Positions 1 to 7,036 of a DNA stretch of 7,036 bases are shown piece by piece. The stretch spans positions 1 through 7,036 of the forward strand of contig JAUYFP010000060.1 of assembly GCA_030690875.1 (NCBI GenBank), written 5' to 3'. Made by a program: the position numbers and the translations under genes. Source of the DNA: a bacterium. Its GTDB lineage: Bacteria > Patescibacteriota > Patescibacteriia > UBA1558 > GWA2-36-10. The first letter of the stretch is position 1. Each line of letters begins with the position of its first letter. The notes under the pieces were generated by a model that saw nothing but the letters and a program-made list of their open reading frames with translations, made no database searches and was not told the DNA's origin.

Positions 1-2
1 CC

Positions 3-30
3 TTTAATAAACCGTGGGCGGTTTTTTAAA
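3..30. terminator. Hairpin terminator after rplA, possibly bidirectional
   Basis: On the + strand AAACCG (9-14) pairs with CGGTTT (19-24) around a TGGG loop. The stem extends to 3-7/26-30 with one mismatch (8/25). The hairpin begins a few bases past the rplA stop codon, so it likely ends the secE-nusG-rplK-rplA transcript. The T-run (22-27) is better on the + strand than on the minus strand, where the tail after the core stem is only TTTATT. It may therefore also stop a convergent + strand transcript entering from the left. No rplJ or rplL follows within the window. Confidence 0.65.
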
Positions 31-34
31 AAAA

Positions 35-721
35 TTAATTTATTGAGAGTTTAATGCTCGGCCCCATTGAAGATGTAAGATACAGAGACTTGATATAAGT
101 TCCTTTGATGCTCTGGGGTTTGGCTTTTTTCAATGAATCAAAAAATATTTGAAAATTCTCTACTAATTTCTTTTCCTCAAAAGATACTTTTCCAATAGAC
201 AAATGAATATTGGAAGTGTCGTCGTTCTTGTAGGAAACCTTGCCTTGTTTTAATTCCGTAATCATTTTCTTCAAATCCGGTCCAATAGTGCCAGTTTTAG
301 GATTAGGCATCAAACCTTTTTGACCGAGAATTTTAGCAATGACCGCGAGCTTTGGCATCATATCCGGAGTGGTAACCGCCACATCAAAATCAGTTTTGTT
401 GGTTTTCTTGATTTCTTCAATCAAGGTTTCCGCTCCGACCAAATCAGCGCCGGCCTCTTTGGCAACTTTAACTTTGTCTTCTGTTACAAAAGCGGCTACT
501 TTCACTTTTTTGCCGGTGCCGTGAGGCAAAACTACTGAGGCGCGAACTATTTGATCACCTTTTTTTGGATCAATGCCAAGCTTGGCATGAACTTCCACTG
601 AGGCGTCAAATTTAACTTGCGCAACACCTTTTATCAAGGCCATAGCTTCCTCTATTTTATAGAGTTTGTTTTGATCAACTTTGCTTTTAGCTTCTTTTAA
701 ACGCTTGCTTGTCTTAGACAT
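35..721 (-). CDS. rplA: 50S ribosomal protein L1 (uL1)
   Basis: L1 binds the mobile L1 stalk of 23S rRNA (helices 76-78), helps release deacylated tRNA from the E site, and in many bacteria represses its own mRNA. The 228-aa product is close to the usual 225-235. Domain I is formed by residues about 1-65 and 160-228, with the RNA-contacting FDASVEVHAKLGIDPKK region near 38-54. Domain II is about 66-159 and contains the family hallmark LGQKGLMPNPKTGT (132-145). The C-terminal SSMGP (217-221) corresponds to the conserved TSTMGP RNA-binding turn. The ATG at 721 gives the normal L1 N-terminus. No Shine-Dalgarno sequence precedes it; the context is AAAATTATG. It is the last gene of the secE-nusG-rplK-rplA operon, 64 nt after rplK, and that gap holds an L1-binding-type RNA fold. 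Some Parcubacteria are reported to lack L1, so its presence is informative about lineage. Confidence 0.97.
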   Translation of the reverse strand: MSKTSKRLKEAKSKVDQNKLYKIEEAMALIKGVAQVKFDASVEVHAKLGIDPKKGDQIVRASVVLPHGTGKKVKVAAFVTEDKVKVAKEAGADLVGAETLIEEIKKTNKTDFDVAVTTPDMMPKLAVIAKILGQKGLMPNPKTGTIGPDLKKMITELKQGKVSYKNDDTSNIHLSIGKVSFEEKKLVENFQIFFDSLKKAKPQSIKGTYIKSLYLTSSMGPSIKLSIN

Positions 722-736
722 AATTTTATTTGTCTG

Positions 737-777
737 ACGAGGTGCAAACGCTTGGCCGACTAGCCAAGCTCCCTCAT
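737..777 (-). promoter_or_regulatory. Candidate L1-binding autoregulatory mRNA element between rplK and rplA
   Basis: Read on the minus strand, helix 1 is ATGAGG (777-772) paired with CCTCGT (742-737), 6 bp with one U-G wobble. Helix 2 is GCTTGGC (769-763) paired with GCCAAGC (756-750), 7 perfect bp closed by a TAGTCG loop. The helices are joined by an asymmetric internal loop: GA on the 5' side and GTTTGCA on the 3' side. Two helices with a short GA 5' strand and a longer 3' strand are the known L1 recognition architecture in 23S rRNA helices 76-77 and in L1-regulated mRNAs. The element ends 15 nt before the rplA ATG, so bound L1 would cover the ribosome landing site. Structure and placement are seen in the sequence; L1 binding is inferred. 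Confidence 0.72.
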
Positions 778-785
778 TATTTATA

Positions 786-1211
786 TTATTCCTCTATTCT
801 TAAACCCATCTGTCGCGCGGTGCCGGCAATAATTTTTTTGGCGGCTTCCAAATCTTTGGTATTCAAATCCGGCATTTTAGCTTTGGCTATTTCCGCCAAT
901 TGCGCCTGAGTTATTTTACCGATTTTTTCCTGCAATGGCTTGCCTGAACCTTTAGGAAGGTTTAAAAGCTTTTTAATCATATCAGCGGCCGGAGCAGTTT
1001 TGAGAATAAAAGTAAAAGTCCTATCCATATAAATAGTCAGCTGAGCTGGAACTATTTCTCCCATTCTGTCTTTGGTGGCTTCGTTGAATTTGACACAAAA
1101 ATCCTGGATGTTTACTCCGTGTGGACCTAAAGCAGTACCAACTGGCGGAGCAGGAGTGGCTTTACCAGCGGGAATTTGAATCTTAACAATTTGCTTAATT
1201 TCTTTTGCCAT
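786..1211 (-). CDS. rplK: 50S ribosomal protein L11 (uL11)
   Basis: L11 binds the GTPase-associated centre of 23S rRNA (helices 43/44) at the base of the L7/L12 stalk and takes part in factor-dependent GTP hydrolysis. At 141 aa it matches the family length exactly. The N-terminal domain carries the proline-rich ATPAPPVGTALGPHGVNI segment (18-35), the region where thiostrepton and micrococcin act. The C-terminal RNA-binding domain (about 72-141) includes GKITQAQLAEIAKAKMPDLN (98-117) and ends GTARQMGLRIEE. The ATG at 1211 lies 6 nt after the nusG stop, so translation is probably coupled to nusG; the upstream sequence is A/T-rich with no Shine-Dalgarno match. Nothing in the protein looks aberrant. 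Confidence 0.98.
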   Translation of the reverse strand: MAKEIKQIVKIQIPAGKATPAPPVGTALGPHGVNIQDFCVKFNEATKDRMGEIVPAQLTIYMDRTFTFILKTAPAADMIKKLLNLPKGSGKPLQEKIGKITQAQLAEIAKAKMPDLNTKDLEAAKKIIAGTARQMGLRIEE

Positions 1212-1217
1212 ATTATT

Positions 1218-1763
1218 TTATAGTTTTTTAATTTGTAAAAAATCCAGCTCAATTGGCGTTTCGCGACCAAACATAGAAACCAAAACTTTGGCCTTGCCTC
1301 TGGCTTCGTCAATATCGGAAATTTTTCCTTCATAATCTTTAAATGGTCCGTCAGTAATTTTAACCATATCACCTTCGGCAATATCAATTTTGAATTCTGG
1401 CTCTTCCTTACCCATTCTCTGCATCAAAGCTTTTATCTCAGAATCGGAAATCGGTGTCGGCGTAGTGCCTGAACCCACAAAGCCAGTGACATTGGGCGTG
1501 TTTCTGACAACATACCAAGACGCGTCAGTAACAATCATATTAACCAAAACATAGCCGGGGAAAATCTTTTCCTTAACGGTTTTTCTTTTGCCGTTTTTAA
1601 TTTTAATTTTGGTCTCAGTAGGAATCAAAACATCAAAAATCTTATCCTCCATATCCATGGATTCAATACGCTGTTTAAGATTGCGGGACACATTTTCTTC
1701 GTAACCTGAATAAGTATGAAGCACATACCACCTTCGACCCTGTTGCGCGGTTTGTTTTGGCAT
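1218..1763 (-). CDS. nusG: Transcription termination/antitermination factor NusG
   Basis: NusG binds the RNA polymerase clamp, modulates pausing, and through its KOW domain contacts Rho or ribosomal protein S10 to couple transcription and translation. The 181-aa protein has the same length as E. coli NusG. The NGN domain spans about 10-118, opening with RRWYVLHTYSGYEENVSRNL and containing KIFPGYVLVNM (66-76) and NTPNVTGFVG (88-97). The KOW domain spans about 127-181 (GDMVKITDGPFKDYEGKISDID, then VSMFGRETPIELDF). No extra domain or insertion is visible. The ATG at 1763 places the conserved RWYV block about ten residues in, as in most homologues. It sits 18 nt after secE, and its start context AAAATTATG contains no Shine-Dalgarno sequence. 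Confidence 0.98.
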   Translation of the reverse strand: MPKQTAQQGRRWYVLHTYSGYEENVSRNLKQRIESMDMEDKIFDVLIPTETKIKIKNGKRKTVKEKIFPGYVLVNMIVTDASWYVVRNTPNVTGFVGSGTTPTPISDSEIKALMQRMGKEEPEFKIDIAEGDMVKITDGPFKDYEGKISDIDEARGKAKVLVSMFGRETPIELDFLQIKKL

Positions 1764-1781
1764 AATTTTCTAATTAAAAAA

Positions 1782-1964
1782 TTAGCTAATAATCAGCTCT
1801 AAGACTTTGCTCAAGATCATATCAATCAATCCCAGAAATAAAGCCACAAATACTGAAACACCAATCACTACTAATGTATGATTAATAGTAGTTTCTCGGC
1901 TTGGCCAAACTACCTTAGCTAGCTCTTCTCTGGCGCCTTTTAAATAATTTGTAATTTTATTCAT
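1782..1964 (-). CDS. secE: Preprotein translocase subunit SecE
   Basis: SecE clamps the two halves of the SecY channel in the cytoplasmic membrane and is essential for Sec-dependent export. The 60-aa product is the minimal single-span form found in most bacteria apart from E. coli-like three-span versions. An amphipathic cytoplasmic helix is followed by the conserved hinge ELAKVVWPSRETT (14-26) and one membrane segment at about 29-51. It is the first gene of the secE-nusG-rplK-rplA operon, with a strong promoter about 60 nt upstream. The ATG at 1964 is chosen because it gives the standard short N-terminus. No Shine-Dalgarno sequence is present; the bases before the start are AAACAA. Confidence 0.96.
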   Translation of the reverse strand: MNKITNYLKGAREELAKVVWPSRETTINHTLVVIGVSVFVALFLGLIDMILSKVLELIIS

Positions 1965-1987
1965 TTGTTTAAAATTCAGGTTTTTTA

Positions 1988-2008
1988 AAACAGCTCGCTT
2001 AGCTGTTT
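1988..2008 (-). promoter_or_regulatory. 5' leader hairpin of the secE operon
   Basis: On the minus strand AAACAGCT (2008-2001) pairs perfectly with AGCTGTTT (1995-1988) around an AAGCG loop. It begins roughly 6 nt after the predicted transcription start (near 2014) and ends 23 nt before the secE ATG. It is not followed by a long U-run (only TTTTAAAAAA), so it is a poor intrinsic terminator. A 5' stabilising hairpin or a leader control element are the options. The structure is seen; the function is unknown. Confidence 0.5.
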
Positions 2009-2020
2009 AATAACGAGATA

Positions 2021-2049
2021 AGTATAGCACAAAAAAAATGTTTTGGCAA
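2021..2049 (-). promoter_or_regulatory. Sigma-70-type promoter of secE-nusG-rplK-rplA
   Basis: On the minus strand a -35 hexamer TTGCCA (2049-2044, one mismatch to TTGACA) and a -10 hexamer TATACT (2026-2021, one mismatch to TATAAT) are separated by exactly 17 nt. The -10 is preceded by TGC, giving an extended -10. The spacer contains a run of eight T. Initiation is expected near 2014-2013, giving a leader of about 50 nt before secE. This is the best promoter in the window and suits a highly expressed ribosomal operon. Confidence 0.82.
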
Positions 2050-2060
2050 GAGCAAAAGCT

Positions 2061-2085
2061 AAAACCCTTGAAATTCAGAGGTTTT
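2061..2085 (-). terminator. Weak terminator-like hairpin after the PsbP-like gene
   Basis: On the minus strand AAAACCT (2085-2079) pairs with GGGTTTT (2067-2061), 7 bp including one U-G wobble, around an 11-nt loop, followed by AGCTTTTGC. It lies about 22 nt after the stop codon at 2108 and just upstream of the secE promoter. That is the expected place for a terminator separating the two units. The stem is A/T-rich and the tail is interrupted, so termination may be partial. Confidence 0.4.
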
Positions 2086-2107
2086 TAATAAAATATCGCT
2101 CTAAATG

Positions 2108-3196
2108 CTATTGAACACTGATAAATTTGGCCATATTAACCACTTCGGAAGGATAACTGATAATAGTATAATCATCCATTATAACAGTCATTGAATCACT
2201 ATCCTGGTATGTTTTAAGGGAACTATTAGCCTCTTCTTTATTGGAAAAACAAAACGAAGCTGATCTAGTATCACCATTTATTTTAGGTAAATAAATTTGA
2301 GAGTTAGCGTCAATATTATCAATACAAAACTGCCCTAACATATCATTATAGAGATATTTTCCGGAGATTGTTGCTCTGCCGGAAAAAACTACCTTAGCAT
2401 TATCTACGGTCAAAGAGCTAAAACTACTATTAAAAGGATTTATTTTCTTAATCGTCATGCCAGCGACAATATCACCCACCTTAGCAGTAGTAACGTCAAA
2501 CAAACTTGTTTGATAAGTGGAGTTATAATTTATACTATTTACCACATCAGCAGTTAAAGACTTATATTTATTTTCTAAATCTTGATCTTTAGCATCAAAA
2601 TTAAATTCAAAATTAAATTTTACTATTTTATCATCTAACAAAAAATAATAATTTTCTATTACCCCCAAATCATAGCGGCCCTGTTTGTAAATATCCAAAC
2701 CACTAATAGTGACGAAACTGTCTTGATACTTATACCCGTAGCTGTTATTGGCATAAAAATCATCTTTTAAGCCCTGGGCTGTTTTTAAATCTTTTATATT
2801 ATCAGATACTTTCAACCAAAAGTGTCCGCCACTTGCCCCAAACAACTTTCCAAGATCTCCTTCGTCATTTATAGTAAAATCTTTTGGGTATCTAAAAGAT
2901 AAACCAAGTTCCTCATCACTATAAGTCTGCTGACCTAAAGTATCATCTTGCATGGCCTTGGTCGCGCTCAATTCGTTTTCTAAATTTTTTATTTCCGCTT
3001 TTAAGCTATCTATTTCAGTTGTAGTTTTGCTAGATAGCTCTTGAACCGCTTTCTGCGCCTGACTTACTTTTGACTGCTGATAATAATAAACCGCGCCACC
3101 GATAAGCAAAGCAGTAATAAAAAAAGTAAAAATAACAAACAAAACCTTGTGAGAATTGCGTGGCGTTTGATTTGGCGGATCAATTTGATTGTCCAT
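2108..3196 (-). CDS. Membrane-anchored extracytoplasmic protein with PsbP-like segment, function unknown
   Basis: I do not recognise a characterised family for the whole 362-aa protein. A short polar N-terminus (1-17) is followed by one membrane segment (about 18-38, FVIFTFFITALLIGGAVYYY-like) with no lipobox. Next comes a probable coiled coil (about 44-82, with SLKAEIKNLENEL) and a globular segment (about 91-222). That segment opens with YSDEELGLSFRYPKDF, the pattern seen at the start of PsbP/Mog1-fold domains. A C-terminal segment (about 236-350) has two cysteines, C291 and C316, in FCIDN and FCFSN contexts; they could form a disulfide outside the cell. The layout predicts a type II-like anchor with the bulk outside the membrane. 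The ATG at 3196 follows an AAAATTATG context with no Shine-Dalgarno sequence. The gene ends in TAG, the only TAG stop here. Its role is unknown; its neighbours do not define it. Confidence 0.85.
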   Translation of the reverse strand: MDNQIDPPNQTPRNSHKVLFVIFTFFITALLIGGAVYYYQQSKVSQAQKAVQELSSKTTTEIDSLKAEIKNLENELSATKAMQDDTLGQQTYSDEELGLSFRYPKDFTINDEGDLGKLFGASGGHFWLKVSDNIKDLKTAQGLKDDFYANNSYGYKYQDSFVTISGLDIYKQGRYDLGVIENYYFLLDDKIVKFNFEFNFDAKDQDLENKYKSLTADVVNSINYNSTYQTSLFDVTTAKVGDIVAGMTIKKINPFNSSFSSLTVDNAKVVFSGRATISGKYLYNDMLGQFCIDNIDANSQIYLPKINGDTRSASFCFSNKEEANSSLKTYQDSDSMTVIMDDYTIISYPSEVVNMAKFISVQ

Positions 3197-3212
3197 AATT
3201 TTTTAAAATTTT

Positions 3213-3275
3213 ACCCCGCACCTTTTAAAAAGGCGCGAACATTTTTTATTTTTATCCCCACAAAAGGTGCGGGGT
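3213..3275. repeat. 14-bp perfect inverted repeat filling the intergenic gap, probable terminator
   Basis: On the + strand the arm at 3213-3226 (ACCCCGCACCTTTT) is the exact complement of the arm at 3262-3275 (AAAAGGTGCGGGGT), with a 35-nt spacer. On the minus strand the first arm starts at the base after the stop codon of the glycosyltransferase gene, and the second ends 16 nt before the next ATG. The spacer offers alternative local hairpins: CCTTTT/AAAAGG at 3221-3233, and CCCCAC (3256-3261) with GT plus GGGG around 3267-3274. The T-rich tail TTTATTTTCTT lies on the + strand side, while the minus-strand tail is TAAAATTTT. Termination in either direction, or a dispersed repeat, would fit. 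Confidence 0.6.
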
Positions 3276-5009
3276 TTATTTTCTTAAAAATATTATCCAA
3301 TTATCCTCATCATACACTTTTTCCCAATATTTATCAATAATCAGCGATTGTGGTAAATACACTTCTGCGTCTTTGCCACCATTGGGAAAATTGTCTTGCC
3401 AAAAATACAAAGTATAATAAGAATTTTCATCGCTATTTTTATCATGATAAAAAAGCAAAGTATCTATGGCCCGAGGTTCGGTGGAATTAACAATAGCCAT
3501 AAATTCTTCCGGTGTTTTGGCTTGGCTCATTTTTTCTATCTTGGCCATTCTATCAGAATAACGGGAAGCTTGATGGCTAAAATGAATACTCGGAGCAATA
3601 TAATATGATAAGGGCAAATAAGCGCCGAGCTCCATAGAACCACTGGATAACCAAAGGCGATTTTGATAATCAGGCACCTTGACTTTTATTGCCTCTGCCA
3701 AAGCCATAGTCGGCTGTGGCGCCACTAGGTCTTTCTCTATCTGGGCCAAAACTTTTTGATCATCAATATAACTAGCAAAAGGCATTTTGAATAAAACTAA
3801 AATAAAAATAATTATGAGCAACCCTCTCTTAATGGCGATTGATCTGTTGACAATATATTTCTGATAAATATAAAGTAATAAATAAGTCAAACCAACTGCT
3901 ATACTTGCCGTTCCTAAAAATAAAAATGGTTTTGATGGCTGGATTGGCCTCTGGCCAAGCAAAAAATATAATATATTAAAAAATTGATAAAAATAACAAA
4001 TTATCAGAGTTATTAAACTAGCTTTAACAAAACTTTTTTTGTAAAATAATATCAATCCAACCAAACCCAGTAAATAAAAAATGGCTTCCAGACCAAGTTC
4101 ACGCCAAGGAGCAAAACCAAAAAAATCTCCCACTACAAAATAGATTGCCTGTCCATTTTCCAGGCCGTATTTAAAATATGAACCAAGCAGTGGCAGAACA
4201 AAAATTGAAGCTATCAGCGCTATGATTAAGCCAAAATATACAAAACGCTTAAAATTTAATAATTTATTTTTAGTCAATATTATTAAAACTAATATGGCCG
4301 GAATAAAAATCAGCCACCAAAAATAAAAAAGTAAAAATAAAATTCCACCGCTTAAACCAATAAATAAATAATATTTTTTTGTCCAGTTCTTGACATAAAA
4401 ACTTTTGGAAATAATTCCCAACAAAATAACACCAAACAAAGCTGATAAAGCTTCGTAGGGTTTGAATATAAAACTATCAAAACCAATCATGACAAAATAC
4501 AACAGTGGCAATAAAAACCAAAACCAAGCTGAGGAAACAATGTCTTTTTTTTCTATCTGCTTTTTATTTATTTTCTGCCAAAAAATGTATTGCCAACCAT
4601 AAGAACCTAAGAAAAACGCCATTATAGCCCAAGCAATGCCTATTTTAGAAGCCACAATGGCATTATGAGCAAAAGGTCGGGATATCAGCCCAGTTAGCCA
4701 AAAATACAAAGGCGGATAAAAATTTGGCAACCAGCCATAATAAAAATCTCGCCAAGGATTATCTAACAACACCTTGCCTAAAAAATCCATAATAAACAAC
4801 TCGTCGCCGATATTACCCGCCCACATCCGTTTGAGTGGCCAAAAAAGAATTAAATAAAAAATAAAAATGGCCAGAGTTGTCAACAAAACATAGGCCAAAG
4901 GTTTTTTAACTTTAAAAATAAAAAAAAGCATCAAAGCTCCATAAACAAAAAAAACAACTTTTGACCAAGCTAAAATTTTGAGAGTTGTTAAACTCAAACT
5001 TAAATCCAT
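3276..5009 (-). CDS. Polytopic GT-C-type membrane glycosyltransferase, AftA-like
   Basis: This 577-aa protein has about 10-12 hydrophobic segments between residues 14 and 412 and a C-terminal soluble domain (about 415-577). The layout fits GT-C enzymes, which move a sugar from a polyprenyl-phosphate donor to an acceptor outside the membrane. The first large loop (about 59-118) carries GDELF (68-72), an acidic motif where GT-C enzymes keep their catalytic aspartate, and then DFYYGWLPNFYPPLYFWLTG (88-107). From memory, this resembles the Asp-x-x-Tyr-x-x-Leu-Pro-x-Phe/Tyr-Tyr-Pro-Pro block of mycobacterial arabinofuranosyltransferase AftA (GT85). The HFSHQASRYSDRMAKIEKM stretch (476-494) resembles the AftA C-terminal region. 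A different GT-C subfamily remains possible, and donor and acceptor are unknown. The start at 5009 lies 17 nt after the gyrB stop with a weak AAGG 13 nt upstream of the ATG, suggesting cotranscription with gyrB. Confidence 0.72.
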   Translation of the reverse strand: MDLSLSLTTLKILAWSKVVFFVYGALMLFFIFKVKKPLAYVLLTTLAIFIFYLILFWPLKRMWAGNIGDELFIMDFLGKVLLDNPWRDFYYGWLPNFYPPLYFWLTGLISRPFAHNAIVASKIGIAWAIMAFFLGSYGWQYIFWQKINKKQIEKKDIVSSAWFWFLLPLLYFVMIGFDSFIFKPYEALSALFGVILLGIISKSFYVKNWTKKYYLFIGLSGGILFLLFYFWWLIFIPAILVLIILTKNKLLNFKRFVYFGLIIALIASIFVLPLLGSYFKYGLENGQAIYFVVGDFFGFAPWRELGLEAIFYLLGLVGLILFYKKSFVKASLITLIICYFYQFFNILYFLLGQRPIQPSKPFLFLGTASIAVGLTYLLLYIYQKYIVNRSIAIKRGLLIIIFILVLFKMPFASYIDDQKVLAQIEKDLVAPQPTMALAEAIKVKVPDYQNRLWLSSGSMELGAYLPLSYYIAPSIHFSHQASRYSDRMAKIEKMSQAKTPEEFMAIVNSTEPRAIDTLLFYHDKNSDENSYYTLYFWQDNFPNGGKDAEVYLPQSLIIDKYWEKVYDEDNWIIFLRK

Positions 5010-5026
5010 ATAAAGACAATTACCTT

Positions 5027-7036
<2,010 letters not shown>

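Noticed and set aside
320..538. Plus-strand open frames inside rplA, and similar ones inside gyrB (5718-6026, 5876-6151, 6462-6698)
   Set aside because: They lie antisense to strongly conserved genes, have no recognisable domain, and are explained by the codon usage of the real gene.
1127..1387. Minus-strand 86-aa frame overlapping nusG and rplK
   Set aside because: It overlaps two certain genes out of frame and has no family resemblance.
1970..2090. Two copies of a CCT..GAATTT motif on the minus strand, one in the terminator-like hairpin (near 2073-2081) and one in the secE leader (near 1972-1980)
   Set aside because: The copies are short, differ by an insertion, and are A/T-rich, so chance is sufficient explanation.

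Overview
This 7.0-kb window reads entirely on the minus strand. It holds seven protein genes, one of them cut by the right edge. In transcription order (right to left) they are gyrB (5' end missing), a polytopic GT-C-type membrane glycosyltransferase, a single-pass membrane-anchored protein with a PsbP-like segment, and the translation/secretion cluster secE-nusG-rplK-rplA. A hairpin terminator lies at the left end. I see no rRNA, tRNA, CRISPR array, insertion sequence or phage gene.

The low GC content, Lys/Asn/Ile-rich proteins, minimal SecE (60 aa), tight gene packing and unusual neighbourhood (a glycosyltransferase and a small anchored surface protein between gyrB and the secE operon) suggest a Patescibacteria/CPR genome, perhaps Parcubacteria. 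This is inference; no rRNA is present to settle it. All genes read full length under the standard code with TAA or TAG stops, which argues against lineages that read UGA as glycine.

Right block (3276-7036): gyrB is followed after 17 nt by the glycosyltransferase gene, so the two are probably cotranscribed. A 14-bp perfect inverted repeat starts at the base after the glycosyltransferase stop codon and spans most of the 79-nt gap to the next gene. Middle gene (2108-3196): an anchored extracytoplasmic protein of unknown function, followed by a weak terminator-like hairpin.

Left block (1-2049): a very good sigma-70-type promoter (TTGCCA, 17 nt, TATACT with an extended -10 TG) drives secE, nusG, rplK and rplA. 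The leader carries an 8-bp hairpin. The rplK-rplA gap folds into two helices joined by an asymmetric internal loop, the architecture of a ribosomal protein L1 binding site. It therefore looks like an L1 autoregulatory element placed to control rplA rather than the whole rplK-rplA pair. Products of this block are the SecE translocase subunit, a transcription elongation factor, and the L11 and L1 stalk proteins.

The points most worth a second look are the L1-type mRNA element, the AftA-like glycosyltransferase, the lack of Shine-Dalgarno sequences with a recurrent AAAATTATG start context, and the flush inverted repeat at 3213-3275. I found no clear evidence of a wholly new multi-gene system.
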